DNA from: Pseudomonas nunensis
GTDB lineage: Bacteria; Pseudomonadota; Gammaproteobacteria; Pseudomonadales; Pseudomonadaceae
Assembly: GCF_024296925.1 (NCBI RefSeq)
Contig: NZ_CP101125.1
Location: forward strand, 3,536,501-3,600,500
Length of the DNA: 64,000 nt
Direction: 5' to 3'
The notes beneath the pieces were generated by a model that worked only from the letters and a program-made list of their open reading frames with translations, was not told the origin of the DNA and did not search any database. The position numbers and the translations under genes are program-made. This document shows, piece after piece, positions 8,644 to 18,297 of this stretch (position 1 is the stretch's first letter; each line of letters opens with the position of its first letter).

Positions 8644-8763
8644 TTATGCGTTGACCCAGGCGTCCATATTGCGGCCGTAGAAACCAGGGAAACCGAATTC
8701 TTCTGCGAATACGCTGTGGAATGTTTGCCAGTCAGTTATCAGGTTTGCATCCACTCGCACCAT
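8644..8763 (-). pseudogene. Truncated barstar-like protein remnant
   Basis: From MVRVDANLITDWQTFHSVF to FYGRNMDAWVN the sequence closely follows the start of barstar-family proteins (ITDW..FH..FA..FGFP.FYGRN..AW), but a stop codon follows at residue 40. The remaining half of the fold, which completes the ribonuclease-binding surface, is absent and no continuation is visible downstream in any frame. It is therefore called a remnant. No barnase-like gene is nearby. Confidence 0.6.
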
Positions 8764-9030
8764 TGTCAGATCAACCTCCGTCGAATTGGAAAAAACAGGT
8801 ATGGCGGTCTCGCGAGGTGAAGTCAATTGCTGACAGCATATTTGCGCAACCGTGGGCTCGATCCGCGACGAACGAAGTTCCAGCGGCCGTTGCTGGCCAT
8901 AGCAGCCTTTCTTGAAGGTCTGCTTTCGCCCCATAGTGGACACTCACAAATGGAGAGGTTGACTGTCCGTCTCTGGCCGAAATCACCCCTCCGCCCCCCC
9001 ACAACAATCAACCAATCGCACCCCGCATCA

Positions 9031-10206
9031 CTACCTGGCACCCTGCTGATACTCACGAGGCGTACACCCAAACTCGCGACGAAACACCGTGTGCAGATAC
9101 TGTGCAGATTTGAAACCACAATCGCGCGCAACGTCTGCAATCGCTGTCTCGGTATTTTCCAACCCGCTGGTAGCCGCCGCCAATTTGAAACGCAAAATCT
9201 CGTCGTGCACGCTGCAGCCCCTCTCAGTGCGAAAGTGCGACTCCAGCGATGAGCGCGACACGCCGACATAAGCCGCCACCTGCGCGGTCTTGATGCCCTG
9301 GCAGGCATATTGGCGGATGAACAGTAGCGCTTGCATGACGTAGGGGTTGCCCAACGGTTGGTGCAAGCTCGACACCTGCACGTTGATCGCGTCAGGCGGA
9401 ATCAGGATGTGCGTGCCGGTGGACGGCATGCCGTGCAGCATCTGGTGCAGTAGTTGCGCGGCGGTGCGGCCCATGGTTTCGGTGCCCTGGATGACCGAGC
9501 TCAGTGGGACGCGGGTCAGGCTGCGTGTCAGGGGGTCGTTGTCGATGCCGATTAACGCGACCTGCTCCGGCACGGCGATTCCGGCGGTCAGGCAGGCTTG
9601 CAGCAGCTGCCGGGCGCGGGCGTCGCTGACGGCGATGATGCCGATGGGCTTGGGCAGGCTTTGCAGCCAGGCGATCAGTTGTTCGACGGCGCTGTCCCAG
9701 AGCGGTGCGCTGGTGCCCATGCCGCGATAGACCTCGGCGTGCAAGCCGTCACGTTGCATCAGTCGTCGAAAGGCTTTTTCCCGCTCCTGAGCCCAACGAT
9801 TGGCCTGCGCTTCAGGCAGGCTGAAACAGGCAAAACGCTGCAGCCCGGCCTCGATCAAGTGCGCGTAAGCCAGGGTGATCAGTGCGTTGTTGTCGGTGGC
9901 GACGTACGGAATCCCTTTCGGGTAGGCGCGCTCATCCTGATAAGAACCACCCACCGCCACCACCGGCAACTTGATGTCGGCCAGCGCCTCGCCAATCAGC
10001 GGGTCGTCGAAGTCGGCAATGATCCCGTCACCTTGCCAGCGCTCGATCCCTTTCAACCGGCAGAGAAAATCCTCTTCCAGGAATAGGTCCCAGGACGCGC
10101 GAGTGCTGCTCAGGTAGTTGCCGATGCCGCTGATGATGCCCCGGTCATAGATCTTGCTCCCGTTGAACAACAGCGCGATGCGGTGAACAGGCGGTACTGT
10201 TTTCAT
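9031..10206 (-). CDS. xylR: Xylose-responsive transcriptional regulator XylR (AraC/LacI hybrid)
   Basis: A 391-residue regulator with a periplasmic-binding-protein-like sensor domain (residues about 5-280, beginning [20 protein letters not shown]) and a C-terminal AraC helix-turn-helix domain ([20 protein letters not shown], then [20 protein letters not shown]). That architecture, plus divergence from xylA, identifies XylR, the D-xylose-activated regulator of xylAFGH. The start is placed at [10 protein letters not shown]; an upstream extension overlaps the promoter region and lacks family similarity. Confidence 0.93.
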   Translation of the reverse strand: MKTVPPVHRIALLFNGSKIYDRGIISGIGNYLSSTRASWDLFLEEDFLCRLKGIERWQGDGIIADFDDPLIGEALADIKLPVVAVGGSYQDERAYPKGIPYVATDNNALITLAYAHLIEAGLQRFACFSLPEAQANRWAQEREKAFRRLMQRDGLHAEVYRGMGTSAPLWDSAVEQLIAWLQSLPKPIGIIAVSDARARQLLQACLTAGIAVPEQVALIGIDNDPLTRSLTRVPLSSVIQGTETMGRTAAQLLHQMLHGMPSTGTHILIPPDAINVQVSSLHQPLGNPYVMQALLFIRQYACQGIKTAQVAAYVGVSRSSLESHFRTERGCSVHDEILRFKLAAATSGLENTETAIADVARDCGFKSAQYLHTVFRREFGCTPREYQQGAR

Positions 10207-10288
10207 TGTTTTCAGGCTTGTTCCGGGGCCCCTTCTCACGGAGGCGGTTTGCACAGACTAGGCGCGCAGACGACGAATCTCAATACGC

Positions 10289-10315
10289 AAAATCGCACCC
10301 TGTGTTGGTGATTTT
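10289..10315. promoter_or_regulatory. Candidate XylR operator in the xylR-xylA divergent region
   Basis: An inverted repeat, AAAATCGCAC facing GTGATTTT across nine bases, lies about 70 bp before the xylA start and 85 bp before the xylR start. AraC-type regulators usually bind such A/T-flanked half-sites in divergent promoters. The repeat is visible; the assignment to XylR is inferred from position. Confidence 0.35.
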
Positions 10316-10382
10316 CATAATCAGCAGGCATGGGGCCGTTGCTAGTATCGAGACACCGCCAAGAACAACAAGGACATTGCCA

Positions 10383-11699
10383 ATGCTGTACTTCCCCGAT
10401 GTCGACAAGATTCGCTACGAAGGCCCTGCCAGCGATTCTCCCCTCGCCTTCCGTCACTACGACGCCGACAAAATCATCCTCGGCAAACCCATGCGCGAAC
10501 ACCTGCGCATGGCCGCCTGCTATTGGCACACCTTCGTCTGGCCGGGCTCCGATGTGTTCGGCGCAGGTACTTTCAAGCGCCCGTGGCAACACGCCGGCGA
10601 CCCGATGGAACTGGCCATCGGCAAGGCGCAAGCCGCGTTCGAGTTCTTCTCCAAACTGGGTATCGACTATTACTGCTTCCACGACACGGATGTCGCCCCG
10701 GAAGGCAATTCGCTGAAGGAATATCGCAACCACTTCGCGCAGATGATTGATCACCTGGAGCGACACCAGGAAGAAAGCGGGATCAAGCTGCTGTGGGGCA
10801 CCGCCAACTGCTTCAGCAATCCGCGCTTTGCCGCCGGCGCCGCCAGCAACCCGGACCCCGAAGTGTTTGCCTTCGCTGCTGCCCAGGTCTTCAGCGCAAT
10901 GAACGCGACTCAGCGCCTGAAAGGCTCCAACTACGTGTTGTGGGGTGGTCGCGAAGGCTACGAAACCCTGCTCAATACCGACTTGAAACGTGAACGCGAA
11001 CAACTGGGCCGCTTCATGCGCATGGTGGTCGAGCACAAGCACAAGATCGGCTTCAAAGGCGACCTGCTGATCGAGCCCAAGCCGCAGGAGCCGACCAAGC
11101 ACCAATACGATTACGACAGCGCCACCGTGTTTGGCTTCCTCCAGCAGTTCGGCCTGGAAAAGGAAATCAAGGTCAACATCGAAGCCAACCACGCGACCCT
11201 GGCCGGTCATAGTTTTCATCACGAGATTGCGACGGCCGTCTCGCTGGGGATTTTCGGCAGCATCGACGCCAACCGTGGTGATCCGCAAAACGGCTGGGAC
11301 ACCGATCAATTCCCCAACAGCGTCGAAGAAATGACCCTGGCCACCTATGAAATTCTCAAGGCCGGCGGGTTCAAGAATGGCGGGTACAACTTCGACTCCA
11401 AGGTGCGCCGCCAGAGCCTCGATGAGATCGATCTGTTCCATGGTCACGTCGGCGCAATGGACGTCCTCGCCCTGTCCCTGGAGCGGGCAGCCGCCATGGT
11501 CCAGAACGATCAACTTCAACTGCTCAAGGATCAACGCTACGCCGGGTGGCAGCAGCCGTTCGGGCAAGCTGTGCTGACGGGTGAGTTCAATCTCCAGTCA
11601 TTGGCCGAACATGCCTTCGCCAACGAACTGAATCCGCAGGCCGTCAGCGGCAGGCAGGAAATGCTCGAAAACGTCGTCAACCGCTTTATCTATCGCTAA
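10383..11699 (+). CDS. xylA: Xylose isomerase
   Basis: A 438-residue protein, the usual length of class II xylose isomerase. It converts D-xylose to D-xylulose in the cytoplasm with two divalent metals. Catalytic and metal-binding segments are present: [13 protein letters not shown] with the catalytic His near residue 100, [26 protein letters not shown], and [10 protein letters not shown]. The start is [10 protein letters not shown]. It leads the operon xylA-xylF-xylG-xylH; no xylulokinase gene is in the immediate neighbourhood, so that step must be encoded elsewhere. Confidence 0.97.
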   Translation: MLYFPDVDKIRYEGPASDSPLAFRHYDADKIILGKPMREHLRMAACYWHTFVWPGSDVFGAGTFKRPWQHAGDPMELAIGKAQAAFEFFSKLGIDYYCFHDTDVAPEGNSLKEYRNHFAQMIDHLERHQEESGIKLLWGTANCFSNPRFAAGAASNPDPEVFAFAAAQVFSAMNATQRLKGSNYVLWGGREGYETLLNTDLKREREQLGRFMRMVVEHKHKIGFKGDLLIEPKPQEPTKHQYDYDSATVFGFLQQFGLEKEIKVNIEANHATLAGHSFHHEIATAVSLGIFGSIDANRGDPQNGWDTDQFPNSVEEMTLATYEILKAGGFKNGGYNFDSKVRRQSLDEIDLFHGHVGAMDVLALSLERAAAMVQNDQLQLLKDQRYAGWQQPFGQAVLTGEFNLQSLAEHAFANELNPQAVSGRQEMLENVVNRFIYR

Positions 11700-11848
11700 T
11701 CGCCAACGGAGTCTGCGGGCGCAACAACGCTGTGACATTCGCACGACAAATCTGTGTCCGCTGCGTCTGCCGATTCTCTACAGTTCTACCAGCCCGAGAC
11801 TCATCGTCAGGCAGTGTCTTTCAAACAAAAATAAAAGGACGCACCACC

Positions 11849-12850
11849 ATGAAGAATGTAAAACGCGCGCTATTGGCCAGCGCCCTGGCGCTGCTGTCGC
11901 TGCCAGTAATGGCCGATGCTGCCCACCCGAAAATCGGCTTCTCCATTGATGACCTGCGGCTGGAACGCTGGTCGCGTGACCGCGATTACTTCGTCGCGGC
12001 GGCGGAGAAAATGGACGCCAAGGTCTTCGTACAGTCGGCCGATGCCAACGAGCAAAAGCAGATCTCGCAAATCGAAAACCTCATCTCACGTGGCGTCGAT
12101 GTGATCGTCATCGTGCCGTTCAACGCCACGGTGCTGACCAACGCGGTGGCCGAAGCGAAGAAGGCCGGGATCAAGGTCGTGTCCTATGACCGCCTGATAC
12201 TCAACGCGGATATCGACGCCTACATTTCCTTCGATAACGAAAAGGTCGGCGAGATGCAGGCCAGTGGCGTGCTGCACGCGGCGCCCAAAGGCAATTACTT
12301 TCTGCTCGGCGGCGCGCCCACCGACAACAACGCAAAAGTCCTGCGCGAAGGTCAGATGAAAGTGCTGCAACCGGCCATCGACAAGGGCGATATCAAGATC
12401 GTCGGCCAACAATGGGTGAAGGAATGGAACCCTACCGAAGCGCTGAGCATTGTTGAAAACGCCCTGACCCGCAACGACAACAAAATCGACGGCATCGTCG
12501 CCTCCAACGACGCCACGGCAGGCGGCGCCATCCAGGCACTGGCGGCTCAGCAACTGGCCGGCAAGGTGCCGATTTCCGGGCAGGACGCAGACCTCGCAGC
12601 GGTCAAGCGAGTGATCGCCGGCACGCAAACCATGACCGTGTACAAACCGCTCAAACTCATCGCCTCCGAAGCCGCCAAGCTCTCGGTGCAACTGGCGCGT
12701 AACGAGAAACCCGCCTACAGCTCGCAGTACGACAACGGCAGCAAAAAAGTCGACACCATCCTGCTCACTCCGACTCCGTTGACCAAGGACAACATTGACT
12801 TGCTGGAACAGGACGGGTTCTACACCAAGGCGCAGATTGCCGGGCAGTGA
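11849..12850 (+). CDS. xylF: D-xylose ABC transporter substrate-binding protein
   Basis: A 333-residue periplasmic binding protein. Residues 1-22 form a Sec signal peptide ending VMADA. The mature part begins HPKIGFSIDDLRLERW and contains VIVIVPFNATVL, YISFDNEKVGEMQA and VPISGQDADLAAVKRVIAG, matching XylF of the ribose/xylose-binding family. It captures D-xylose for the XylGH importer. An AAAGGA Shine-Dalgarno precedes the ATG. The operon is interrupted after this gene by a REP-type hairpin that may stabilise the xylF part of the mRNA and allow higher expression than xylGH. Confidence 0.96.
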   Translation: MKNVKRALLASALALLSLPVMADAAHPKIGFSIDDLRLERWSRDRDYFVAAAEKMDAKVFVQSADANEQKQISQIENLISRGVDVIVIVPFNATVLTNAVAEAKKAGIKVVSYDRLILNADIDAYISFDNEKVGEMQASGVLHAAPKGNYFLLGGAPTDNNAKVLREGQMKVLQPAIDKGDIKIVGQQWVKEWNPTEALSIVENALTRNDNKIDGIVASNDATAGGAIQALAAQQLAGKVPISGQDADLAAVKRVIAGTQTMTVYKPLKLIASEAAKLSVQLARNEKPAYSSQYDNGSKKVDTILLTPTPLTKDNIDLLEQDGFYTKAQIAGQ

Positions 12851-12883
12851 CCAAGGCACCAATCCCTGATTATGCGAAACCCC

Positions 12884-12975
12884 TTGTGGGAGCGAGCCTG
12901 CTCGCGAAGACGGTGGTTCAGCCTACATCGCGTTTGAATGTGCTGACGCCTTCGCGAGCAGGCTCGCTCCCACAA
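12884..12975. repeat. REP-type inverted repeat between xylF and xylG
   Basis: TTGTGGGAGCGAGCCTGCTC and its reverse complement face each other across about 50 bases, forming a REPIN-like pair typical of fluorescent pseudomonads. Relatives occur at 32931, 34567, 34740, 49173 and 55494. Within an operon such an element can act as a 3' mRNA stabiliser. Confidence 0.85.
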
Positions 12976-13016
12976 AGATGAGTGCCATGTGAGTCTTTGT
13001 TATACGAGCCCTCTCC

Positions 13017-14573
13017 ATGTCCGACTATCTGCTGCAAATGAACGGTATCGTCAAAACCTTCGGCGGTGTCAAAGCGCTCAATGGCATCGACATCAAGGTC
13101 AAGCCGGGTGAGTGCGTCGGGCTGTGCGGCGAGAATGGCGCCGGCAAGTCCACGCTGATGAAGATCCTCTCTGCGGTCTACCCCCATGGCACCTGGGACG
13201 GTGAAATCCTCTGGGAAGGTCAACCGCTCAAGGCGCAATCGATCAGCGAAACGGAAGCTGCCGGTATCGTCATCATTCACCAGGAACTGACGCTGGTTCC
13301 CGACCTGTCGGTGGCCGAGAACATTTTCATGGGCCATGAACTGACGCTGCCCGGTGGGCGGATGAATTACCCGGCGATGATTCACCGCGCCGAAGCCCTG
13401 ATGCGTGAATTGAAAGTGCCAGACATGAACGTATCGCTGCCGGTATCGCAGTACGGCGGCGGCTATCAGCAACTGGTGGAAATCGCCAAGGCACTGAACA
13501 AGCACGCGCGCCTGCTGATCCTCGACGAGCCTTCATCGGCCTTGACCCGTTCGGAAATCGAGGTGCTGCTGGACATCATCCGCGACCTCAAAGCCAAGGG
13601 TGTTGCCTGTGTCTACATCTCCCACAAGCTCGATGAAGTGGCCGCCGTGTGCGACACCATTTCGGTGATCCGTGACGGCAAACACATCGCCACGACCGCC
13701 ATGGCGGACATGGATATTCCACAGATCATCACCCAGATGGTCGGACGGGAAATGAGCAACCTCTACCCCACCGAGCCGCACGACATTGGCGAGGTGATTT
13801 TCGAGGCGCGCCACATCACTTGCTATGACGTCGACAACCCCAGGCGCAAACGGGTCGACGATATTTCGTTCAGTCTCAAGCGCGGGGAGATCCTCGGCAT
13901 CGCCGGGCTGGTCGGTGCAGGCCGCACGGAACTGGTGACAGCGCTGTTCGGCGCCTACCCCGGTCGCCACGAAGGCGAGGTCTGGCTGGATGGCCAACTC
14001 ATCGACACCCGCACGCCGCTCAAGTCAATCCGTGCCGGCCTGTGCCTGGTGCCCGAGGACCGCAAGCGCCAGGGCATCATTCCAGACCTGGGCGTCGGCC
14101 AGAACATCACCCTGGCCGTGCTCGACAGTTACTCGAAACTGACCCGCATCGATGCCGAAGCCGAACTGGGCAGCATCGGTCGAGAAATTTCGCGCCTGCA
14201 CCTCAAGACTGCGAGTCCGTTCCTGCCGATCACCAGTCTGTCCGGTGGCAATCAACAAAAAGCCGTATTGGCGAAGATGCTGCTGACCAAACCCCGGGTG
14301 CTGATTCTCGATGAGCCCACCCGCGGTGTGGATGTCGGCGCCAAGTACGAGATCTACAAGCTGATGGGGGCGCTGGCGGCCGAAGGTGTGTCGATCATCA
14401 TGGTGTCGTCGGAGCTGGCCGAAGTGCTCGGCGTTTCCGACCGCGTACTGGTGATCGGTGAAGGCCAGTTGCGGGGCGACTTCATCAACCACGGACTCAC
14501 CCAGGAACAGCTGCTCGCCGCCGCACTCAGCCAGCCTGATGGCCATAACAATAATGATCGGAAATCCGCGTAA
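13017..14573 (+). CDS. xylG: D-xylose ABC transporter ATP-binding protein
   Basis: A 518-residue double ATPase of the sugar importer class (CUT2). The first domain has Walker [13 protein letters not shown] (near residues 40-50), [16 protein letters not shown] in the signature position and Walker [12 protein letters not shown]; the second has the usual degenerate Walker [26 protein letters not shown] and [14 protein letters not shown]. It drives XylH. The Shine-Dalgarno is weak. Its stop codon TAA directly abuts the xylH ATG, so the two are translationally linked. Confidence 0.96.
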   Translation: MSDYLLQMNGIVKTFGGVKALNGIDIKVKPGECVGLCGENGAGKSTLMKILSAVYPHGTWDGEILWEGQPLKAQSISETEAAGIVIIHQELTLVPDLSVAENIFMGHELTLPGGRMNYPAMIHRAEALMRELKVPDMNVSLPVSQYGGGYQQLVEIAKALNKHARLLILDEPSSALTRSEIEVLLDIIRDLKAKGVACVYISHKLDEVAAVCDTISVIRDGKHIATTAMADMDIPQIITQMVGREMSNLYPTEPHDIGEVIFEARHITCYDVDNPRRKRVDDISFSLKRGEILGIAGLVGAGRTELVTALFGAYPGRHEGEVWLDGQLIDTRTPLKSIRAGLCLVPEDRKRQGIIPDLGVGQNITLAVLDSYSKLTRIDAEAELGSIGREISRLHLKTASPFLPITSLSGGNQQKAVLAKMLLTKPRVLILDEPTRGVDVGAKYEIYKLMGALAAEGVSIIMVSSELAEVLGVSDRVLVIGEGQLRGDFINHGLTQEQLLAAALSQPDGHNNNDRKSA

Positions 14574-15710
14574 ATGAATCAGGTCAAACAACTCTTCACC
14601 CGCTACAAGATGCTCGCGCTGGTATTTGCCGTGGCGTTTATCTGGCTGTTCTTCAGTTGGCAGACCGAGGGCGGATTCCTTACACCGCGCAACCTCTCCA
14701 ACCTGCTGCGCCAGATGTCCATTACCGGGATTCTCGCCTGCGGCATGGTGCTGGTCATCATCAGCGGCGAGATCGATTTGTCGGTCGGCTCATTGCTGGG
14801 CCTGCTCGGTGGCGTCGCGGCTATTCTCGACGTTGTCTACCACATACCGCTGCTGGCGAACCTGAGCCTAGTCGCCCTGTGCGGACTGCTGATCGGCCTC
14901 GCCAACGGCTACATGGCCGCCTACCTGCGCATTCCGTCTTTCATCGTCGGGCTGGGAGGCATGCTGGCTTTCCGGGGCATTTTGCTGGGGATTACCGGCG
15001 GCACGACCATCGCCCCGGTGTCGCCGGAACTCGTCTACATCGGCCAGGGTTATTTGCCCCACACGATCGGCACGGGCCTGGGCGTTCTGCTGTTCGCACT
15101 GACGTTGTTCCTGACCTGGAAACAACGGCGCAATCGCGCCCTTCACGGCCTTGCGGCACATTCACTGGTGCGTGACGTCGTGCGCGTGCTGTTGATCGGC
15201 GCGGTGCTGGCTGGCTTCGTCCAGACCCTCAACAGCTATGACGGCATTCCCGTACCAGTCCTGCTTCTGCTGGTTCTACTAGGAGGGTTCAGCTACGTGA
15301 CCAGCCAGACCGTCTTCGGCCGACGCGTGTATTCCGTGGGCAGCAACATGGAAGCGACACGCCTGTCCGGTATCAATGTGCAGGCCGTGAAGCTGTGGAT
15401 TTTCGGGATCATGGGCGTGATGTGCGCCCTCGCCGGCGTGGTCAACACCGCACGCCTGGCCGCCGGTTCACCCTCGGCCGGCAGCATGGGCGAACTCGAC
15501 GCCATCGCCGCCTGCTTCATCGGCGGCACCTCCATGCGCGGCGGCTCCGGCACCGTCTACGGCGCCCTCCTCGGCGCGCTGGTCATCACCAGCCTGGACA
15601 ACGGCATGTCTATGCTCGATGTCGACAGTTACTGGCAGATGATCGTCAAGGGCAGCATTCTGGTGTTGGCCGTGTGGGTCGATGTGAGCACTCGGACCGG
15701 GAGACGTTGA
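14574..15710 (+). CDS. xylH: D-xylose ABC transporter permease
   Basis: A 378-residue inner-membrane permease of the RbsC/XylH family with about ten hydrophobic helices. The family signatures GEIDLSVGSLLGLLGGVAAI, LANGYMAAYLRIPSFIVGLG and the late AACFIGGTSMRGGSGTVYGA loop are present. It completes the xylose importer with XylF and XylG. No clear hairpin terminator was seen downstream. Confidence 0.96.
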   Translation: MNQVKQLFTRYKMLALVFAVAFIWLFFSWQTEGGFLTPRNLSNLLRQMSITGILACGMVLVIISGEIDLSVGSLLGLLGGVAAILDVVYHIPLLANLSLVALCGLLIGLANGYMAAYLRIPSFIVGLGGMLAFRGILLGITGGTTIAPVSPELVYIGQGYLPHTIGTGLGVLLFALTLFLTWKQRRNRALHGLAAHSLVRDVVRVLLIGAVLAGFVQTLNSYDGIPVPVLLLLVLLGGFSYVTSQTVFGRRVYSVGSNMEATRLSGINVQAVKLWIFGIMGVMCALAGVVNTARLAAGSPSAGSMGELDAIAACFIGGTSMRGGSGTVYGALLGALVITSLDNGMSMLDVDSYWQMIVKGSILVLAVWVDVSTRTGRR

Positions 15711-15815
15711 TGCGCTGAGGATGAAGTGATCCTCGGCAGTTTGCTTCTGGCCAGACTTTAATTGCCCATGCAAAACCTGCACAATCGCCGGCTTTTTCTG
15801 TGACAGGACGTCCCC

Positions 15816-16352
15816 ATGCAACGGATTGTAATCCTGGGCAATGCCGGTAGCGGCAAATCTACCCTCGCCCGCGCCTTGGGCAAGCGCCTCGACCTTCCCG
15901 TTGTGCACCTGGACACCCTGTTCTGGGAGCCCGGCTGGGTCGAGCCCGATGCCGAGCAATTTCGCTTACGCGTCAGCGAAGCGATCGCTACGGATGCCTG
16001 GATTTGTGAGGGCAACTATGCCCGGCGCACATTCGACCTGCGCCTGCCCCGTGCCGACCTGATCATTTGGCTCGATACGCCACGGCTCACCTGTTTCACC
16101 CGGGTGATCCTGCGCAGCATCATGAACCGCCCTCGCTCAGACCTTCCAGCAGGCTGCACAGAAAAGCTCGACCGGGCGTTCCTGACCTTTCTGAACTTCG
16201 TCTGGAATTTCGATCGTGGCTACCGCCCAGGTATCGACGCGGTGCGCCAAGCCATTGGCCCGCAGATTCCTACGGTGCATTTGCGGGGCCGGCGTCAGAT
16301 TGAGGCATTTCTAGGTAGCTTGCCTGGGGCGCCTGAGGCCTGCTTTGAATAG
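15816..16352 (+). CDS. P-loop nucleotide kinase-like protein (topology-modulation/FlaR type)
   Basis: A 178-residue protein with an N-terminal Walker A loop GNAGSGKSTLARAL, LDTLFWEPGW after the second strand, a central ICEGNYARRTFDLRL and the ADLIIWLDTPRLTC strand. This matches the small adenylate-kinase-like family annotated as DNA topology modulation protein FlaR or AAA family ATPase. It probably phosphorylates a small molecule; the substrate is not known. Single gene, same direction as the xyl operon, about 105 bp behind it. Confidence 0.8.
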   Translation: MQRIVILGNAGSGKSTLARALGKRLDLPVVHLDTLFWEPGWVEPDAEQFRLRVSEAIATDAWICEGNYARRTFDLRLPRADLIIWLDTPRLTCFTRVILRSIMNRPRSDLPAGCTEKLDRAFLTFLNFVWNFDRGYRPGIDAVRQAIGPQIPTVHLRGRRQIEAFLGSLPGAPEACFE

Positions 16353-16475
16353 ATGACCCATCTCGACGCATCAAAAAAATTTGAACCGCTTTTTGACGCG
16401 CTCTCCTAATGATCAGCATGTGGAGAATCCCACAGGCAATGTGCCAATACCGGCATACTTCGAAAGGTGGTCAAC

Positions 16476-16715
16476 GTGGCTAAAGATGAGAAGAAAAGCA
16501 AAGGCGAGTCTTCAAAAGCCAGCAAGGATTTGAAAGACAAAAAGTCATCACCGGCAAAAAAATCAGCTGCGGCGTCGGCTCTTTCGAAAGCTTCCGATAA
16601 GAAAGACAAGAAAAAAGATGCCGAACCAAAGAAATCTGCAAAAAAAGCTGATAGCAAGCCAGAAAAGGCTAAAAAATCAGAGAAGGCAGAAAAGCCGGCG
16701 AAAAAGAAAAAATGA
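16476..16715 (+). CDS. Small lysine-rich, histone H1-like protein
   Basis: A 79-residue protein made almost wholly of Lys, Ala, Ser, Glu and Asp, with repeated KKS, SKASK and PEKAKK blocks and a terminal PAKKKK. No folded domain is expected. Composition resembles the C-terminal tails of histone H1 and of AlgP-like bacterial DNA-binding proteins, which suggests nucleic-acid binding or a disordered nucleoid role. The GTG at 16476 is preferred as start because AAGGTGG lies five bases upstream; another GTG three codons earlier overlaps that signal. Confidence 0.7.
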   Translation: MAKDEKKSKGESSKASKDLKDKKSSPAKKSAAASALSKASDKKDKKKDAEPKKSAKKADSKPEKAKKSEKAEKPAKKKK

Positions 16716-16924
16716 CATCTACTATCTGCTAGGGCTTTACCCCCTAGCATCCTCACGCTGTGTTGCCTTCAATGTCGCCACCGGTAGCAATAGGTTGGAA
16801 ACGGCCAATCGCGACAGGCTCCGATCGGTCAGAAGCGGACGTTCACCCGGTCCTCGATGGTTGGCGTGGGTGGCTTTGCTCAATGCGGCTTGGAAGCATT
16901 AAGCAAAGCTGCTGCTGGCTAGTT

Positions 16925-17779
16925 TTAGTACTTAAGCGCCGCGCTAACGGATTGAGCAATCAGGGTCGTTGGACGTCCCAACAACTCACTCAGTTGGCGA
17001 GAGTCATCAAACAGATCGCCTTTAGCTGCTGCGGCATCAGAATCAGCCAGCAGCCCGGCGAACTCTGCCGGCAGGCCCAATCCAATGAGTACTGCCTTGT
17101 ATTGCTCTTGTGGAAGATCGTTGTAAACAACGGTCTTACCGGATTGTTTGGCGACTTCCGTGGCCAGTTCGGATAACGAGTAACTCTCATCACCCGCCAG
17201 TTCGTATACCTTGCCTGCCTGACCTTCGCTGGTCAGTACAACGGCTGCCGCGTCAGCATAATCTTTTCGCGCTGCGGAGGAGATTCGACCCTCTTGCGCA
17301 CAACCCAGAATGGCTCCGTGCTCGACCGCAGGCGACACGCTGGCGGTGTAGTTCTCGCTGTACCAACCATTACGCAGCAGTACGTAATTCAATCCAGACT
17401 CTACCAACGCCCGTTCGGTATCCCGGTGCTCGACAGCCAGGCCAAGTGTCGACTTGTCTGCGTGCAGCATGCTGGTGTACGCCAGAAGTTGAACGCCCGA
17501 AGATTTGGCCGCCTCAATGACGGCACGATGTTGTGCCGTACGCTGGCCGACTTCGCTTGACGAAATCAGCAGCAGACGCTGAACACCGACCAAAGCACCA
17601 AGGAGGGTTTCAGGCTGGTTGTAATCTGCTTGGCGGACGTTAACGCCTTTCGCGCCAAGATCTTGCGCCTTGAGTGGGTCGCGCACCAACGCGACGATTT
17701 CGTGTGGGTTGACGGTTTTAAGCAGCGAATCGATAACGAGACGGCCCAATTGGCCGGTAGCACCTGTGACGGCAATCAT
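16925..17779 (-). CDS. qorB: NAD(P)H:quinone oxidoreductase QorB-like
   Basis: A 284-residue NmrA/SDR-type protein very close in layout to E. coli QorB (YtfG): MIAVTGATGQLGRLVIDSLL, then VALVRDPLKAQDL, LLLISSSEVGQR, LAYTSMLHADKSTLGLA, LLRNGWYSENY, KVYELAGDESYSL and SDAAAAKGDLFDDSRQLSEL. It should reduce quinones with NADPH in the cytoplasm. The ATG at 17779 starts the family-conserved region, and AAGG lies upstream. It is divergent from the HxlR gene at 17867, the same arrangement as qorB (ytfG) and ytfH in E. coli. Confidence 0.92.
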   Translation of the reverse strand: MIAVTGATGQLGRLVIDSLLKTVNPHEIVALVRDPLKAQDLGAKGVNVRQADYNQPETLLGALVGVQRLLLISSSEVGQRTAQHRAVIEAAKSSGVQLLAYTSMLHADKSTLGLAVEHRDTERALVESGLNYVLLRNGWYSENYTASVSPAVEHGAILGCAQEGRISSAARKDYADAAAVVLTSEGQAGKVYELAGDESYSLSELATEVAKQSGKTVVYNDLPQEQYKAVLIGLGLPAEFAGLLADSDAAAAKGDLFDDSRQLSELLGRPTTLIAQSVSAALKY

Positions 17780-17839
17780 AATGAAGCACCTTGATTCCAA
17801 AGGAAGGAGTGATCATCCTATGGCACAGGCTAACTAATA

Positions 17840-17866
17840 GTAAGTACGTACAAAAAGGTAAGTATC
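17840..17866 (+). promoter_or_regulatory. Probable HxlR operator between qorB and its regulator
   Basis: AAGTACGTAC, five A residues, then GGTAAGTATC, ending directly before the HxlR start codon at 17867. It matches the site at 1825-1851 in half-site sequence and spacing. The GGTAAG part may double as the Shine-Dalgarno, which would make binding an autorepression device. Binding itself is inferred. Confidence 0.55.
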
Positions 17867-18274
17867 ATGAGCCGCCAAGATTATGTCCCTCACCTTGTTT
17901 CCGACAAAATACGTCGCGGCGAACTTATGCATGCTGATTGCCCTTCGCGAGAGGTCCTCAAGCATATGACCAGCCGCTGGGGCGTCCTGGTGCTAGTTGT
18001 TTTATTGGGGGGCACGCATCGTTTTAGTGAGCTGCGTCGGAAAATCGGTGGAGTGAGTGAGAAAATGCTTTCACAGACACTCCAGGGGTTAGAGGGCGAT
18101 GGGCTCGTCAACCGGCTCTCTCGACCGATAGTGCCACCCTATGTGGAATACACGTTGACTCCCCTGGGAGAGGCAGCAGCGACCAAGGTAGAAGCAATGG
18201 TCGACTGGATTGAAAACAACCTGCCCGAGATTATGCAGTTCAGGAGCGAAAACGCGGACGCAGAAAAGAGCTGA
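17867..18274 (+). CDS. HxlR family regulator, YtfH/QorR type
   Basis: A 135-residue HxlR protein whose core follows E. coli YtfH closely: DCPSREVLKHMTSRWGVLVL, then GGTHRFSELRRKIGGVSEKM, VPPYVEYTLTPLGEAAATKV and DWIENNLPEIM. The conserved Cys25 in the CPS motif is the candidate sensor residue for quinones or aldehydes. It is divergent from qorB, its probable target. Confidence 0.92.
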   Translation: MSRQDYVPHLVSDKIRRGELMHADCPSREVLKHMTSRWGVLVLVVLLGGTHRFSELRRKIGGVSEKMLSQTLQGLEGDGLVNRLSRPIVPPYVEYTLTPLGEAAATKVEAMVDWIENNLPEIMQFRSENADAEKS

Positions 18275-18297
18275 CCTCCGCGAAGGACCGCTTTGGG

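Noticed and set aside
10236..11567. A 443-codon minus-strand frame opposite xylA
   Set aside because: xylA is unambiguous and the opposite frame has no recognisable domain.
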